DNA from: Lumbricus rubellus
Taxonomy: Eukaryota > Annelida > Clitellata > Crassiclitellata > Lumbricidae
Length of the DNA stretch: 64,000 nt
NCBI GenBank assembly: GCA_945859605.1
Contig: OX243815.1
Location: 39,853,959-39,917,958 of the forward strand
Direction of reading: 5' to 3'
Under the pieces are notes generated by a model. That model ran no database searches. It saw only the letters and a program-made list of their open reading frames with translations, and had not been told where the DNA came from. The translations under genes and the position numbers were made by a program. This document shows, piece by piece, positions 1 through 14,000 of this stretch; within the stretch, counting starts at the first letter, position 1; each line of letters starts with the position of its first letter.

Positions 1-117
1 AGCTGACGTCTGGAGGTACGGTTCACTCCAAAGTGTAGTGCTCATAGTTTTTGCAGATTTAGGCACGGCGCGAATGTATGTATAGATGGAAATGTACATT
101 TTTCATAACTTACATAT

Positions 118-337
118 CATTTGTTTGTATGTGCACTCGTTATAGCGCCCCTTCAAGCTCTCTCCACTCAGACGCGCTCCCAAATGCAGAGCGGACATTT
201 CATCGGAGTTTCACGCCGAAGCGCTGAGCAATTGTGAGTGAAAGACTTGCCCAAGGTCCTTACGCGGCGAGGTGGATTCGAACCTCGAACCTTTCGGCTC
301 CAAGGCAACGACGCCACCACTACACCACCGCGCCCCA
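118..337 (-). mobile_element. tRNA-derived SINE, copy 1
   Basis: On the minus strand the head reads like a tRNA gene: an A-box-like GTGGTGTAGTGGTGG, then the B box GGTTCGAATCC. A constant body and the tail TTGAAGGGGCGCTATAAC follow. The same head, body and tail recur at 6834, 19818, 21998 and 28481. It lies in the intron before the first zinc-finger exon. Confidence 0.8.
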
Positions 338-401
338 CAATGTGTTATTAGAATGTGTTATCAGAATATTTGAATGTGTTAGTGGTTTGTTTCTGACGCA
401 G

Positions 402-1877
402 CGTCAGTGCCAGCCAACGATGATGAATCGAAGAATCTGAATGCAGCAGAAAAGCCGCAACCTCCGTCTGCGACGTTGCTCCGCTGTGACACATGCCACG
501 TCTCGGTCAACTCACAGAAGCAGTTGGCTGCCCATTATCAAGGTTTGTTGCTTTAGTTGGGCCCTTTGGTCTTGAGCTAATAATAATAATAATAATAATC
601 TTCGTTTATTGACTCAATCTGACAAACCGCAGAATGATTACAGGTACAGGTTATACGAAATACGGACAACCATAGCACGACACGCAGGTCGGCTTTACAG
701 CAGTGGGTTTGGTAGCTTAACACTAATGGCCTAATTGCTGGATCACTCCTGGTTCGGCCAAGCCAGAAGTGGAAAGGGCTATCTTATTTTCAGCAGAAAA
801 TGTCACCTGCTAGTCCTCTGGAGTCTTTCACCTCGGGATTTCATGTTTTGTCTTGCTATGGATTTGTTTTGTCTCATTTAATGCTATATTGAATTTGTAC
901 ACTGCCTGCCTTAAATTCAATGTTTTTGCCTATTTTGTAAGGCTTTTTATATGTACACCGATTCTTGGTTCTGGTGGCGTTAGGCATACTTTAGCTCGTG
1001 AAAAGTGTATTTCTTAAAATTAATGTATTGATACAAATTTCAGGTCAATAATGCTGTATGCATTTTGGTGGTTGCTCAGAGTTTTTTTAAATGTTCAATG
1101 TTCTTAGTTAACTTTTTGTGGGTGGCAAATCTTTTATACTGTAGGGGGGGGGGAATTGTGGGGAACGCTGCATGAGGTATTTTTTACATTTTACATTACT
1201 TTCTTGGTTTTCAGGAATGAATCACAAGAGCAAGTTGGGTCTGATCGAGGGTGGAAAGACAGAGACGCAGCCGTCGTTTGAAGTCCAAGAAGGACAGAAG
1301 GGCGGCTGGTTCTTCTGTGCTACGTGCAACATCAGCGTTCCAACATCAGCTGCACTTAGCCAGGTCTTCATAATAATTGTCTTGAGCTTCTGTAACTATG
1401 ATATTTTAACTGATTGCTTGCAGTTTACGAGTGATAGTTTTCTGAGTGAAAGTTGGCAAGTCCTATAGGCAATGAATGGTCCCAGTAGATTTGTTTTCCA
1501 GATTATGTCTGTATAAAACTGTCCTGTGTATTGTATTGTATTGTATTTAAGCATTTATAAAGGGCACTAGTAGGGTGATCGGTTCAGTAGCATAAGGCCT
1601 TGTGAAAAGCAAAAGGTTTTGAGAAGAGTGAAGGAAGGAAGAAGAGACACTGCCAGACAGAATTGTAGAGCGAACAAAAGAAGAAAGCACACTGCAGAAA
1701 GAAGTGTAGCTGCATATTTGTCTATTTCTAAATTATTTAACTAAATTACAAGTATATCATTTGACGTGTCTGCTTTGTAAATTATGTTTGTATAAAATTG
1801 ACGATCGTTGTTTTGTTTCATTTCTTTGACAGCATGTCCTGTCGGCTGAGCACAACAGCAAAAAGCCAGTTGAGTGA
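402..1877 (+). CDS. U1-type (C2H2) zinc-finger protein, ZNF385/ZNF346-like, C-terminal three exons
   Basis: Three exons join in frame: 402-542, 1215-1363 and 1833-1877 (stop TGA at 1875-1877). The junctions have clean AG/GT signals, with a phase-1 then a phase-0 intron. The spliced peptide holds two zinc fingers of the form C-x2-C-x12-H-x5-H. One is CDTCHVSVNSQKQLAAH completed by H across the first intron; the other is CATCNISVPTSAALSQ with its His pair in the last exon. This spacing is that of the U1/zf-met fingers of ZNF385 and ZNF346 (JAZ), which bind double-stranded RNA or structured nucleic acid, mostly in the nucleus. The acceptor at 400-401 shows that more exons lie upstream, outside the window, so this is only the C-terminus. 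The last finger ends 7 codons before the stop. Family assignment rests on finger spacing; the exact orthologue is uncertain. Confidence 0.72.
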
Positions 1878-3814
1878 TTGTAGGAGAAAAGATGCATGTA
1901 TACACCAGTGGCATCATGGTGTTATTTTGGCTTTTGATTGGTCCGCATGATCAATCTAACTGCTATGCTGTTTATGCGAAACATGGCATAACAGCGTCTT
2001 GAAGCATTCATCTTTCATGAATATTTTCATCGTTGACATCAGGAAGATTCATATGACCATGGCAGTGGCAAGATGGAGAGAGTTCCTCTCACGACTCTGA
2101 ACAGTCCTGCAAAATTTATGGCTGGGCTGGAAGTACGGCTCGTGGCTTCTAGTGTTGTACAGTTGAGCGCTCAGCCTATTGAGTGACATCTTAGAGGAAA
2201 TAATGATATTAATGAAATTTTTTGAGGGTTCCATTGATTATGAGAATGGAAAATTTGTGAAAACGGAATTGATGAGATGTAGCAAAATGTGTTGAAGATG
2301 CTGCAGAAATATTGAGCATGGAGTAGACTTATATCTTTATGATTTTAAACCTCTGAGCTACTACTTTGGATACAATTTGTTGTCTTGTTTTAAGAAACGT
2401 CAATCTTTGTTTAGTGTAGGGTTTCTGTGTTTAGAAATTTATCCAAGTATGGATAATTAATTGGACATGGTTTACATACATGTACATGAGCCTTCAAAGT
2501 TAAACAGTAAATGAAGAAACTTTTCCATTAAATGAAAGTTTCTTAAGTTTGAGATTACTGTCATTTAAACCCTGTTGAAAGTAATGTAAATAGTAATGTA
2601 ACAGAACGCTTGTGTATTGTGTCTTAAGAGCCATTCACAGACACGATATAATTGTATATGTATTAGGCGTATCGTGTATTTCAACCGGCTAACAGACCGT
2701 GAATAACCGTTCTAACCAAGTTGGTTTTGAGAGTTTGCAACTGAATGTCACACAAAGTCAAAGGCAACAACAGTAGTACATAAATGTTATGAGAGGCTGT
2801 TCCAGAAGTACATTTTAATACACCACAAGGCGTTATGGGATATGCCTAATTGTGGCCCCTACAAATCTCCACGGGCCTCGAAGCATAACAATCGCTGACT
2901 CGGCATACTAGACTGGAATACAGAGCTAGCTGATGTACACTGGAGTACCGACAATTTAGGCACATGTTTTTCTTAATCTCGAATGTAATATGCCCCACAA
3001 CAGGAAGCCAGTGTAGATGTCTCCCTTGTATTGTAAATGGCATAGAACAAAAACACTTGATAAGCTTCATAAGTTTTATGTTACATCCATTTTAATCAAG
3101 CACTTTACAGTAACGTACATTTATAATCGCACAACAACAACAAATACTTTAAAATAACGCAATGTGCATACAACAACACAACACGTCTCAGATCACAAAA
3201 TTGATAAAAAAAACTGAAAGTTTCAAGTTAACCTTGTCGTGGGTCTTCTGCAGATTCAAATGAGAGCTTCATCGTTAAATACACTGAGTGAAGTTGGTTC
3301 ATGCTTTGGGTGCTGAGTAATTAAGTTATAACATGTTTTTTGTAACTTCTGCCCACTGCAGTGAGGTCCATTTCATATATAACTTTCGGCAAAGTTTACA
3401 ATTTCACCCTCTCCAATAAAGACTCGTTAAAGTTTATCCCAAGAATGTTATTTTGAAACATGTAATAACAAACTCAACCATAAGTACTCATACATGTAAT
3501 TATTAGCCATGCTGGTCCTTGTTGGGCATAATTGAAGTATCAGGGACCATAGGCCTAAGTGTCGGTTAAGGTCAGTCCTGTTAGGCGTCGTGCTCGAGGG
3601 TAGGTTAGGGTTAGTGTCGTTTTGTTTGAATTTGCAAATGGCGGGCGAACGGATTGCAACATTTCATGATACTGTCCAAAGACAGCATGTGATTCGGTCC
3701 CCGATACTGCAGTTTACACCGCCATACTGTCAATTGTGTTAACATAACCTACATCTACGGCGTTTTGCCTCTTTTTGGAAATAAATGAAATATATATGTA
3801 CATACATTCACATC
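1878..3814. other. Intergenic, no gene recognised
   Basis: No open frame here resembles a known protein. A telomere-like word (GGTTAGGGTTAG) near 3606 belongs to a module that recurs in three other places in the window. The stretch presumably contains the 3' UTR of the zinc-finger gene. Confidence 0.4.
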
Positions 3815-4036
3815 GGCGATCATGTACTATCAGGGGACGAAAAATACACAGTGTCTTTTGCCATCAATCCACCAGAGTTTCTAATGGCTAAACTAACCCA
3901 ACACTAACCCTAACCGACCCTCACGATGCCTAACCTGAGCCCTAACCGACCCTCACGAAAAAGACGTTCAATGAAAACGCTGACGGCACTGCAAAAATAG
4001 TAGGTAATGTTCGTCCCCTGATTGTACATGATCGCC
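3815..4036. mobile_element. Short inverted-repeat element (MITE) with telomere-like core
   Basis: It is bounded by matching inverted ends about 27 bp long: left GGCGATCATGTACTATCAGG, right the complement ending TACATGATCGCC. The inside carries CTAACCCTAACCGACCCTCACG arranged twice in variant form, the same module found at about 30421 and 30925 in the opposite orientation. No clear target duplication was found, so the family is unassigned. Confidence 0.5.
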
Positions 4037-5014
4037 ACCACATCTTCCGACGGTTCGTTTTGAAAAATAACAAACAGTTGCCTACGTCGAATCGCGCGTT
4101 CCTGCTTGTTGACAAGTTTTTCTAGTCAGCGCCATTTTGAAAGAGTGAATTCACGCGTAAGATGTGAATTATGACGTCATACTGTTTGACTCGGTAACGA
4201 GTCTTTTCGCCGTTGCTATGGGCAACATATGCATTGTGACGTCGTAAACCGATTAAGATGACGGACTACTCTAAAGTTAGTAACGGCGCGAGACGACGTA
4301 AGCCGCTGCCTACTGTTTGTTATTATGTTTATACTATGGGTGAAGGTCGTGAATTGTGATATCTGCAACTGTTGCGATTCATATTTCATTGCTCTGGTGA
4401 TGAATGATAACTGTGACTGATTTCTTTGACTGAGCGGCGATTAGCGCGGCTAACTAGGCTTTGAAATAGGTATTATAGTCCTAGATCTATTCGTGCCCAT
4501 CTATAGCTCCAGTACGGTTGAGGTCTAAATTGCTGTATTGATCAAATTTGTTGTGCGTCCGACTAGGCCTATGGGTAGCAAAGAGTGGCAACCGAAAAGT
4601 ATGCAGCAAAATTTACGCCTGATATGATTTCATCAAGTCGATCATGAGAATAGTGTGCTTCGAATCGCTCAACACCCACCATCTGTGCATGCGCCCTTCC
4701 AAGCTCAAACCAGATGGCCTAGCAACTGTCTGTGCCAAAAGACATGTGATAATCAGCCCTATAGCGTGTCTGTTAATTAATACGGGAAAAATCACGGCAA
4801 ACATGGCAAATGGTAAAATAGCGACGACGATCATTTTTAACAGTCGCGATGGCACGAAGACAAAAGAAATGACGAAAAGTAGAGTAAAATTTCGGTGGTC
4901 TGAGCTGCTGCAGACAATCGAATAACATATGGTGGCTGAATTGAGATTTGTCTTGGAGACTGCGACCACCTGTTTGGATCAGCGGTTCCATCATGGATCG
5001 CGGTCATCGATCGG

Positions 5015-8000
5015 TTAAGCTACCTGTTCGTACTTGGATTTGTTGATGTTCTTCGCTAAACAGCAGGACAGCAAAGCGCCGAATAGCTGCAATGAAACAA
5101 CACAGCGGACATGTAGCCTAAACATATTAGACTTTAATCATTATAATAATAATGACAATAGACAATAGACCTACAATTATATTTTAAAGCTATGTTTTAA
5201 ATTTAAGAGAAAATGACAGGTCGAATTGTTAATGCCAATGATACGTGAACGCATATGTTTGGCCATAGAGAAACATTGTCGGTCTAAGCTATAGGCCTAC
5301 TTGTCAGAGTCGCGAAATCTTCAATGACTGACTTCAATTTAGGTGCATTGTAGGGCCTACAATGCACGAGTATATATATATATATATATTATATAATATC
5401 CTACGCCTATACTATAGTTGTAGGCCGACTATTCGAAGCGCAGCCATGAGGCATGACTGCAGCAACACTGCAACAACCATTAACAAAACAACAGCACAAT
5501 TATTACCAACCACAGTTACCAGTACAATTATTATGACGTATAGAAACGCTTTGTCATGCGATAGCTAGGCCTACTTTTATTACAGGAAACGACGTCACTG
5601 CATTGTGTCGTCTGCTGACGTTTTCACTTTGGCGGGAGCTGCAAATAGACATAGGCCTATAGGCTATATAGCTGTTGTATCTATACCTGGAGGAATGCAA
5701 ATCCAATGGCCACTCCACCGATCATCGTGAAGTTGGTCTGAGTAAATGACGACAGTTTCGCGAAGCAACCCTGAAGAAACGAGAGAAAGTAATAATTGTA
5801 AGTGTAGCCCTATATGCCTATAATTGTAATTGTAATCGAACATTTATATAGCGCCACTTCAAGAGAACTCCTCAGAAGCGCTTCCGACCAGACACCAAAC
5901 CATAATCACAATTATAGCCTGATGGAGGCTACCCGGTTATGCAAATTTACACCATGAACAAAACTTCGATGCCAGCCGCAACTTTCTTAACTGAATTCAT
6001 TAATTAATAGAGATTAGCATAAGATATCTTTCATTATAGTTAGGCCTAGTTCATGGCTTAAATAAATTTTTAAGCAAAGAATTTTAAGATGCTCTATAGG
6101 CTTCTAGCTAGAGACAGGCTTCGATCGGACAGTTTTCATTTAGTAATCCAAGCAACAACGTGCCCTACAGCACCTATTATTTTTGATTAGTCATATGCTA
6201 CGATGGAGGAAGTCCTACACCTAGGCCTAATGACTCAGACCCAGTGGCTTTACGACCTTATCAGGCTTATCATATTGAGCAATATGCTCAGGGCTAGTTT
6301 AAGTGAAATTGTAGCCTACAGCTTATGCTTAACCAAGTTTGAGTTGTTTTTTTCTATGATTCCACTGGAGAAGACCTGTCCAAGATCTCGAAGATCCTAT
6401 TGGTCAGGTAATCAGGCCTAGCTATAACGAGCAGGCTAAATGTACAGCAGGCCTATATTTTATAAGGTTTAGGATGCTTGACAAAACGCTCAGAACGGGA
6501 CAAACTCCCCCGAACAGTATAGGCTTATAACCTCAAAGGCACAGACTATATAAAAATTATGCAGCTGACCTCGCGGAGAAAGGCCAAAGACAGAGACTGG
6601 TCTGGTGCGGGACCAAGAGTCACAGTGTCCAATTAGACGTAAAAAGTGTCTGATGACTTGAGGAATGGTAGCGGATTAAGACTACTTAAGGCAGCCCACG
6701 AATGATATTGACTGCAAATACCATGAGAGCTACGGTAGCACAAATTTACAGCTGAATCTGGGGTCTGTGTTTGATTGCACGGGCAGGCATCCAGCAGTGA
6801 AGGAAGCTACAACGAACACGCTACATTAATTCAGGGACGCGGTGGTGCAGTGGTGGCGTCGTTGCCTTCGAGCCGGAAGGTTCGAGGTTCGAATCCACCT
6901 CACCGCGTAAGGACCTTGGGCAAGTCCTTCACTCACAATTGCTCAGCGCTTCGGCGTGAAACTCCGATGCAGTGTCCACTCTGCATTCAGGAACGCCTCT
7001 GAGTAGAGAGAGCTTGAAGGGACGCTATAACAAGTGCACATACAAACAATTAATATTCCATATGGCAATTCGATCACTTGAAATTTTCTATTATTATACA
7101 TTACATGTTATAGGCTACAATTATATGATCTCGAGTGTAACTGAGTGCAACCTCGGTGTAGATGTCTTCGACGCCAGTTCCAGGGCAGTCCTTGACCTTG
7201 CAGCAGCTGTCTGGAACTTGCGGAACGGGTTCAGGTCCGGTCCAGTTGACCTTGTACCAGTCTTCGTAGTTGTCCTTTCCACAGCACTTCAGCTGAGAAA
7301 AAAATAAATCATCAGAAAACAGACATGAACGTCTGCGTTTTCTTTATTAAACAGCAACATCAGCATATATAGGCCTATATATATATATATATATATAATA
7401 TATATATAATATATATATATATAATGCTTATTAATTTTTTATGTGCACAATGCACATGTAGCCTTTGCACTTAACGTATTTAATATAGGCCTACGTATTT
7501 CGTATACGTGTATATGCATGCATGTACGATGCAAAGCCTATACATTCAAAGTACGTATACATGCGCATGCATGTATGCATCTTCGTAGGCCTATATATAA
7601 GTAGGCTATTCATAAGCCTATAATAAATGCATGTATGCCAATAATTTACAGGCAGGCCACGGTCTAGGATACTATAGAGTAAGCGACGGATTGTATTTCC
7701 GGCATAGACACAGATGTATTATATAGATCTAGATGTCCTGTCCAGGGGCGGATACAGACATTTTCCGGGAGTGTTGGGGGCAAAAATTTTTACCTTGGGT
7801 ACAGAAAAATTTTGCTGATCCTGGGCAGAAAAATCTGATGACCTTTTTTAGTCATCTCATCAAAAAGTCAGAGAAGCTGAGAGAACATACTATTTTTCCA
7901 TCAAAAAAATCTGTTGACCTTTTTTAGTCATCTGATCAAAAAGTCAGAGAAGCTGAGAGATACAACTGGTGAACAAGGAACTAATGTCTGCTAGTGATTG

Positions 8001-11000
8001 GTTTATAAGCAACAAATTATCACTTAATGTAAAAAAATCCAACTGTATCATTTTTCGCTCCACAGGAAAATCCATCCCCAACAATGATAGTCAAATAACT
8101 CTAAATAATATTACTATTCCTCAAGTATCCTCAACAAAATTTTTAGGTGTCTACATCGATCAACACTTGAAATGGAAAACTCACATTTTTGAAATTAGTA
8201 ATAAAATCAAAAAGAATCTTGGCATTATAAAAAGAGTATCTTACCTTCTCCCCCCTCATATTCTACGGGATCTCTATTATACCCTCATATATCCATATCT
8301 GACGTACTGCAACATGATCTGGACTTCGACATATGACTCCAATCTTAAAGGTATAAAGATCCTTCAAAAAAAGACCATACGAGTTATAACTAAATCTCCC
8401 CCCAATTCACACACGAGTCCACTATTCTTTGAACATAAACTCCTAGACATTAATCAAATCAAATTCCTACAAACTTGCATCTTCATGTATAAATACATCA
8501 ATAACCTCCTCCCATCATCATTCTCATCCTATTTTGACCCAGTGCCACATCTTATTTTCACTAGAAGTAACAATGACTTCAGGCCTGTGTTTGCAAGAAC
8601 TAATGTCCGTAAGTTTTCGCTTAGGGTTCAGGGCCCCGCTAACTGGAACAGTCTTCCCAAAGAAATCCGTACGGTTACATCCGTTAGCCACTTTAAAACC
8701 CTTGCACGTGCACACACACTAATATATATTACTTAAGCTCAGCTTTGTGTTTGTTGTTAGTTAAGTTTTAGTTAAGAATATAATCTGCATCCTTACGTAA
8801 TGTCTACTACATATATCTTATATAGACATAACAACGTCTATTTCCCTTACTTAATCTCTCCCACCATCCTGTCCTACCTCTTCCTGGTATATAGGCCCCT
8901 ACTAAGCGGGACTTGTCCCTTCTGGTGTGCCTATTGCTCCCTAATCTGTATTCTAATCTCTTTTCCGAATGTGCTAGTACTTTAATTATAATAATAATTA
9001 TTGTCTTATAATATTTTCTGTAAAAAATAATTACGTTTTTGTGGGATCAATAAAACAATTTGAATTTGAATTTGAGAACATACTATTTTTCCATCAAAAA
9101 AATCTGTTGACCTTTTTTAGTCATCTGATCAAAAAGTCAGAGAACATACTATTTTTCCATCAAAAAAATCTGACGACCTTTTTTAGTCATCTGTTCTAAA
9201 AGTCAGAGAACATACTATTTTTCCATCAGAAAAAATCTGACGACCTTTTTTAGTCATCTGATCTAAAAGTCAGAGAACATACCATTTTTCCATCAGAAAA
9301 AATCTGACGACCTTTTTTTGTTCAAACCGAATGGTGGTGGGCAACTGGGCACGATGCATGGGCATTTCTAAATGGAGGGGGTCATGGCCGGATTTCCCCC
9401 ACTCTTTGGATCCGCCTCTGGTCCGTCCATGGATAAGATTAAATACAACTGACTTACTCCGGTCTGAATTCCGTCGACAGCCTTTTTCTTTTCTTCGCTC
9501 ACTCCGTATCTTTCGATCGCTTCTGTCAGTCCATCTCTAAAGCCATCCTCCACCTGCAAAAAAATCATTATTATTATAATTATGCATTGCAAGTGTGGAA
9601 AATGTATCATGGGCAGAACAGGCTTCAGCATTATAGGGTCAGGTCACTGAGGTCAGGCGAAAATAGGTCAGGCTGAGCAAGGAAAGTCACGTAAGACTAG
9701 GTAAGAAAAGATCAGGCCTGGCAAAAGGGGAGGGTCAGGTGTTGTCAGCTCAGGTAAGCAGAGCTAAAGGTGAGGTAATGAAAGGTTAGGTCATGCAGGC
9801 AAGCAGGAGCAGTAGGCCTAGCTATTGTTCCAAAAATTTATTATTATTATAATTACTATAATTAATTGTTATTATTACTTATTATTATTATTAATATTAC
9901 TACTATTACTATTTTTTGACCCGATGTATACATGATCCCTCAGGGACTTCGATGCTGATGATGATCATGATGATAATGACAAGAAGAATAGGGTCAAGAG
10001 TGATGCTATTATGACTGTTAACTGTCTAAGACGAGGCCGTAGGTGCTACCTTAGGCTGTGTATAGGTACCTTGAATGGGAGCTATATATTATTTTGATTG
10101 ACTGATTGATATAATTAATTTATACGCCTCTACGTCGTCCTTATAATCAGCTGTTAACCGACTCTACTTAGTCTAGACGACGCGGCGACCATGTTCCTAA
10201 TTTCTACCTAATTCCATATTCCATATTCCTAATTTCTACCTACTTCCATATTCCTAATTTCTACCTAATTCCGTATTCCATATTCCTAATTTCTACCTAC
10301 TTCCATATTCCATATTCCTAATTTCTACCTACTTCCATATTCCTAATTTCTACCTAATTCCGTATTCCATATTCCTAATTTCTACCTAATTCCATATTCC
10401 ACATTTCTAATTTCTACCTAATTCCATATTCCACAGTCCTAATATCTACCTAATTCCATAATCCTAATTTCCTACCTTCTGACGAAAGATGAAGATGGAG
10501 GCAGCCGTCGCCAGTTCAACAACGAAAATGACGATCAGAAACACGGAAAACTAAAACGAAGAAACAACTTCTCTGGCTAATAACCGTTAATTGCTGCAAA
10601 ACACTAACACTTGTCACAGGGGCGGATACAGAAATTTTCGAAGGGGGCGTAGCAAAATTTTCGAAGATCTTAGCCAGAAAAATATCATTTGCTCAAAATG
10701 TCTGGGAAATATAGGCTACCAGTTTCCTATCCATATAACTGATGGCCTTTTATTATTCATCTGGTCTTCCGACTTCGTAATCTCTTGGAATATACAAATA
10801 TAGGCTACTAAGCTTATACTATAACCTCTAATGTTCTCTCTTATACCTTATCCCGCAGCACTGATTTTAAAGCTTGTTGAAAAATCCTTTGACCTCTTAC
10901 CATGTAGAGTAGAGGGCTATGTCCTTTGACCTCTTACCATGTAGAGCAGAGGGCTATGTCCTTTGACGTCTTACCATGTAGAGCAGAGGGCTACGTCCTT

Positions 11001-14000
11001 TGACCTCTTACCATGTAGAGCAGAGGGCTTTGTCCTTTGACATCTTACCATGTAGAGCAGAGAGCTATGTCCTTTGACCTCTTACCATGTAGAGCAGAGG
11101 GCTATGTCCTTTGACATCTTACCATGTAGAGCAGAGGGCTATGTCCTTTGACCTCTTACCATGTAGAGGAGAGGGCTATGTCCTTTGACCTCTTACCATG
11201 TAGAGGAGAGGGCTATGTCCTTTGACATCTTACCATGTAGAGCAGAGGACTATGTCCTTTGACGTCTTACCATGTAGAGGAGAGGGCTATGTCCTTTGAC
11301 GTCTTACCATGTAGAGGAGAGGGCTATGTCCTTTGACGTCTTACCATGTAGAGGAGAGGGCTATGTCCTTTGACGTCTTACCATGTAGAGGAGAGGGCTA
11401 TGTCCTTTGACGTCTTACCATGTAGAGGAGAGGGCTATGTCCTTTGACGTCTTACCATGTAGAGGAGAGGGCTATGTCCTTTGACATCTTACCATGTAGA
11501 GCAGAGGGCTATGTCCTTTGACATCTTACCATGTAGAGCAGAGGGCTATGTCCTTTGACATCTTACCATGTAGAGCAGAGGGCTATGGCCTTTGACATCT
11601 TACCATGTAGAGCAGAGGGCTATGTCCTTTGACCGTGCACAGACATCCGAATGATCCGATGACGACTATGGCTGCTCCTACGCCGATGAGGACATAAGGA
11701 GCTGCGTCGTAGTAGACAGTCGTCAGCTCCATGTACATGAACAGCTCGAACTTCATCCATATTCCCAGGCCAAGGATCGCCACTCCGGACACCTACACAG
11801 CACACACACAATTACATGTATGTAGCCTATACTAATTTTTTATTATATTTGATGATGATGGTTCCCTGCCCGAAAGCAGGTTCGTTGGCTTTTACGCCTC
11901 TGGGGATGAGATGAGTGAGGTGGTTTCCCGTTGTCTTCCCCACAGACAATGATGGGTAAGCAACTTGCCAAAGGTCGTTCCGCAGCAGCTTGCGCCACCG
12001 CGTCCCATGCGTGCTAGCCCGAGATATCTAAATCTCTGAATGTCAACTCCCAGCTCGGGGCTTGAACCGCAGTCCGTTGTGACCAACAGACGTATGCCGC
12101 TCTCGCTTACCGGTGTAGCTAGCTAGGCCAGTTGTTATATTTAGTGACCGCTTTATTCAATGCGATTAAGTGAAACATACATGTACATGTAGGCTGTATA
12201 CCTGGGTCCTGGCTGGGATTGTTGCCAGTCAGTAGTCTGTTTTAATTTCTTGCCAATTCGGAACAAAGCATTTTTACACAAATACACTGCGACATCAGAA
12301 ATTGTTGAACAATGATAACTATAACTAAAACTGAAACTTTTAACATAATATTTTAAAGTTAGACGTTTCAGTTTACGTTGACTATAACTAGAACCAAAAC
12401 TCAGGAGATAACGATAACAATTATAACTAAAACTCTTGATTTAGAAATACAAAATAACTGTAACAATAACTATAATGAAAACATAAAGCTTCAATTCTGC
12501 ACCTGCTCTTGGATATTAATCACGCTTCGCATATAGGCTCTATATATTATACACGTATAAAGCATTTGCATTGCATGTAGGACTGCTTATTACTACAGAG
12601 AGTTTGTACTAAAGAGACCGAGCATTGTGGTTGAAGCCAGAGAGCGCATATTATTTGCATAGAGTGTATTATAATTCCCATTGGCCTATCTATATTATTC
12701 CCTCCCTTCCTCCCTCTTCCTTCCGTCCTCCTCTAATTCCCGCTTCATCGTTTATTCTTCATTAGACTTTATGTAGCTGCAGTCGATAGCAGACCGTCAG
12801 GCTCTCGCCGAGGTCCGCGCTTCGTCGTTTCCATAGTAACAGCGTCCAATCGATAAACGTGTCAGATAATGATGCTACGCAGGCCACGCAACCTCGTCCC
12901 AGTGACCAGACTGCTTGTTACGAGGATCACCAGAACAAGTACAAGCACAAACGGACATCATGGACAATAATGACATAACCGTTAGCCAACAAGATAAAAC
13001 AAAATAATAATAATAATTACACGAACGCATACGCTTAGGCATAGGTTCTCCAGCAGAGGTACTGAAACAGGGCAAGCCATCAGGGCAAATGCCCTGGTGG
13101 AAAAGCCTGTGCCATGGTCGCTGCCCTGTCACAATGGTGACAGAATTTCTGCCCTGCAGCTAATTTATTTGGGGCGTAAATCGCCCACTGCCAGTGGCGG
13201 ATTTAGGTTTTATTGCATGGGGGGTCGAGGAAAATTTCAAGAGGGCGCCTGTACTTACATAGTTAAAAACAGTGAACAAATTATAGAGGCCTAACTCATC
13301 CGATTTAGCCGACTTAGTACATAAAACAAAATGAAGAATCTAAAACAGAAACTTTTTCATTTGTGAGCTTGACTAGGCCTACTTACTTGAGTTACATAAA
13401 TTTATGCTTAGGCCTTATAAATAAAAAAAATTATTAATGTTTTTTTAAGTAATAAGCACGGGCCGGGCCCGAGGGGGCGCCATTTTCACCCCACAGGGGC
13501 ACGGGAGGGCGACCAGACCCCCCGGGCCTGGACTAAATCCGCCACTGCCCACTGGTTATTTGTATGATTGCCGCGATGGTTATAAACACTTGCGCCATCT
13601 CGCGACTATGTTGGATATTATACAATGAACACACAAAATAATATGCTAAACACACGCATGTTTAGTCATGCATATTTAATCTATATAAATAAAAAATAAT
13701 GAAACTTTCCAATAGTTCGTAATATTTTTTCGCCGAAAGTTGCGCACCGATTGTTTTGAAAATTTACCAAAACCTTCCATTCCAATAGGACCGTGTCTTA
13801 AGATTTTTCCCGACAAAAACGCAATCTTTTCCACAAAAAGTGAACTTTGCAATCCGTTCGACCGCCATTTGCAAATTCAACAAAACCGCAGGGTTGCCAG
13901 ATTTCAGAAACGCGTGTGTCCCGAAACACAGTGACCAGACGAAACATGAATGAGGTCGCGTGCTGTGACGTCATAAGCGAGTCGCATAATTTCCGTTCAT

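Noticed and set aside
234..440. Minus-strand tRNA-like sequence as a real tRNA gene
   Set aside because: Five copies share the head with a long common body and tail, the stems are imperfect, and no clear anticodon arm is kept. These are SINEs.
3893..3957. Interstitial telomere
   Set aside because: At most two adjacent TTAGGG-like units occur, always inside a larger module with GGGTCGG.
4613..4994. Overlapping open frames on both strands near 4613-4994
   Set aside because: No resemblance to the tetraspanin last exon, which lies at 5015-5086, or to any family. A hydrophobic stretch alone is not evidence.
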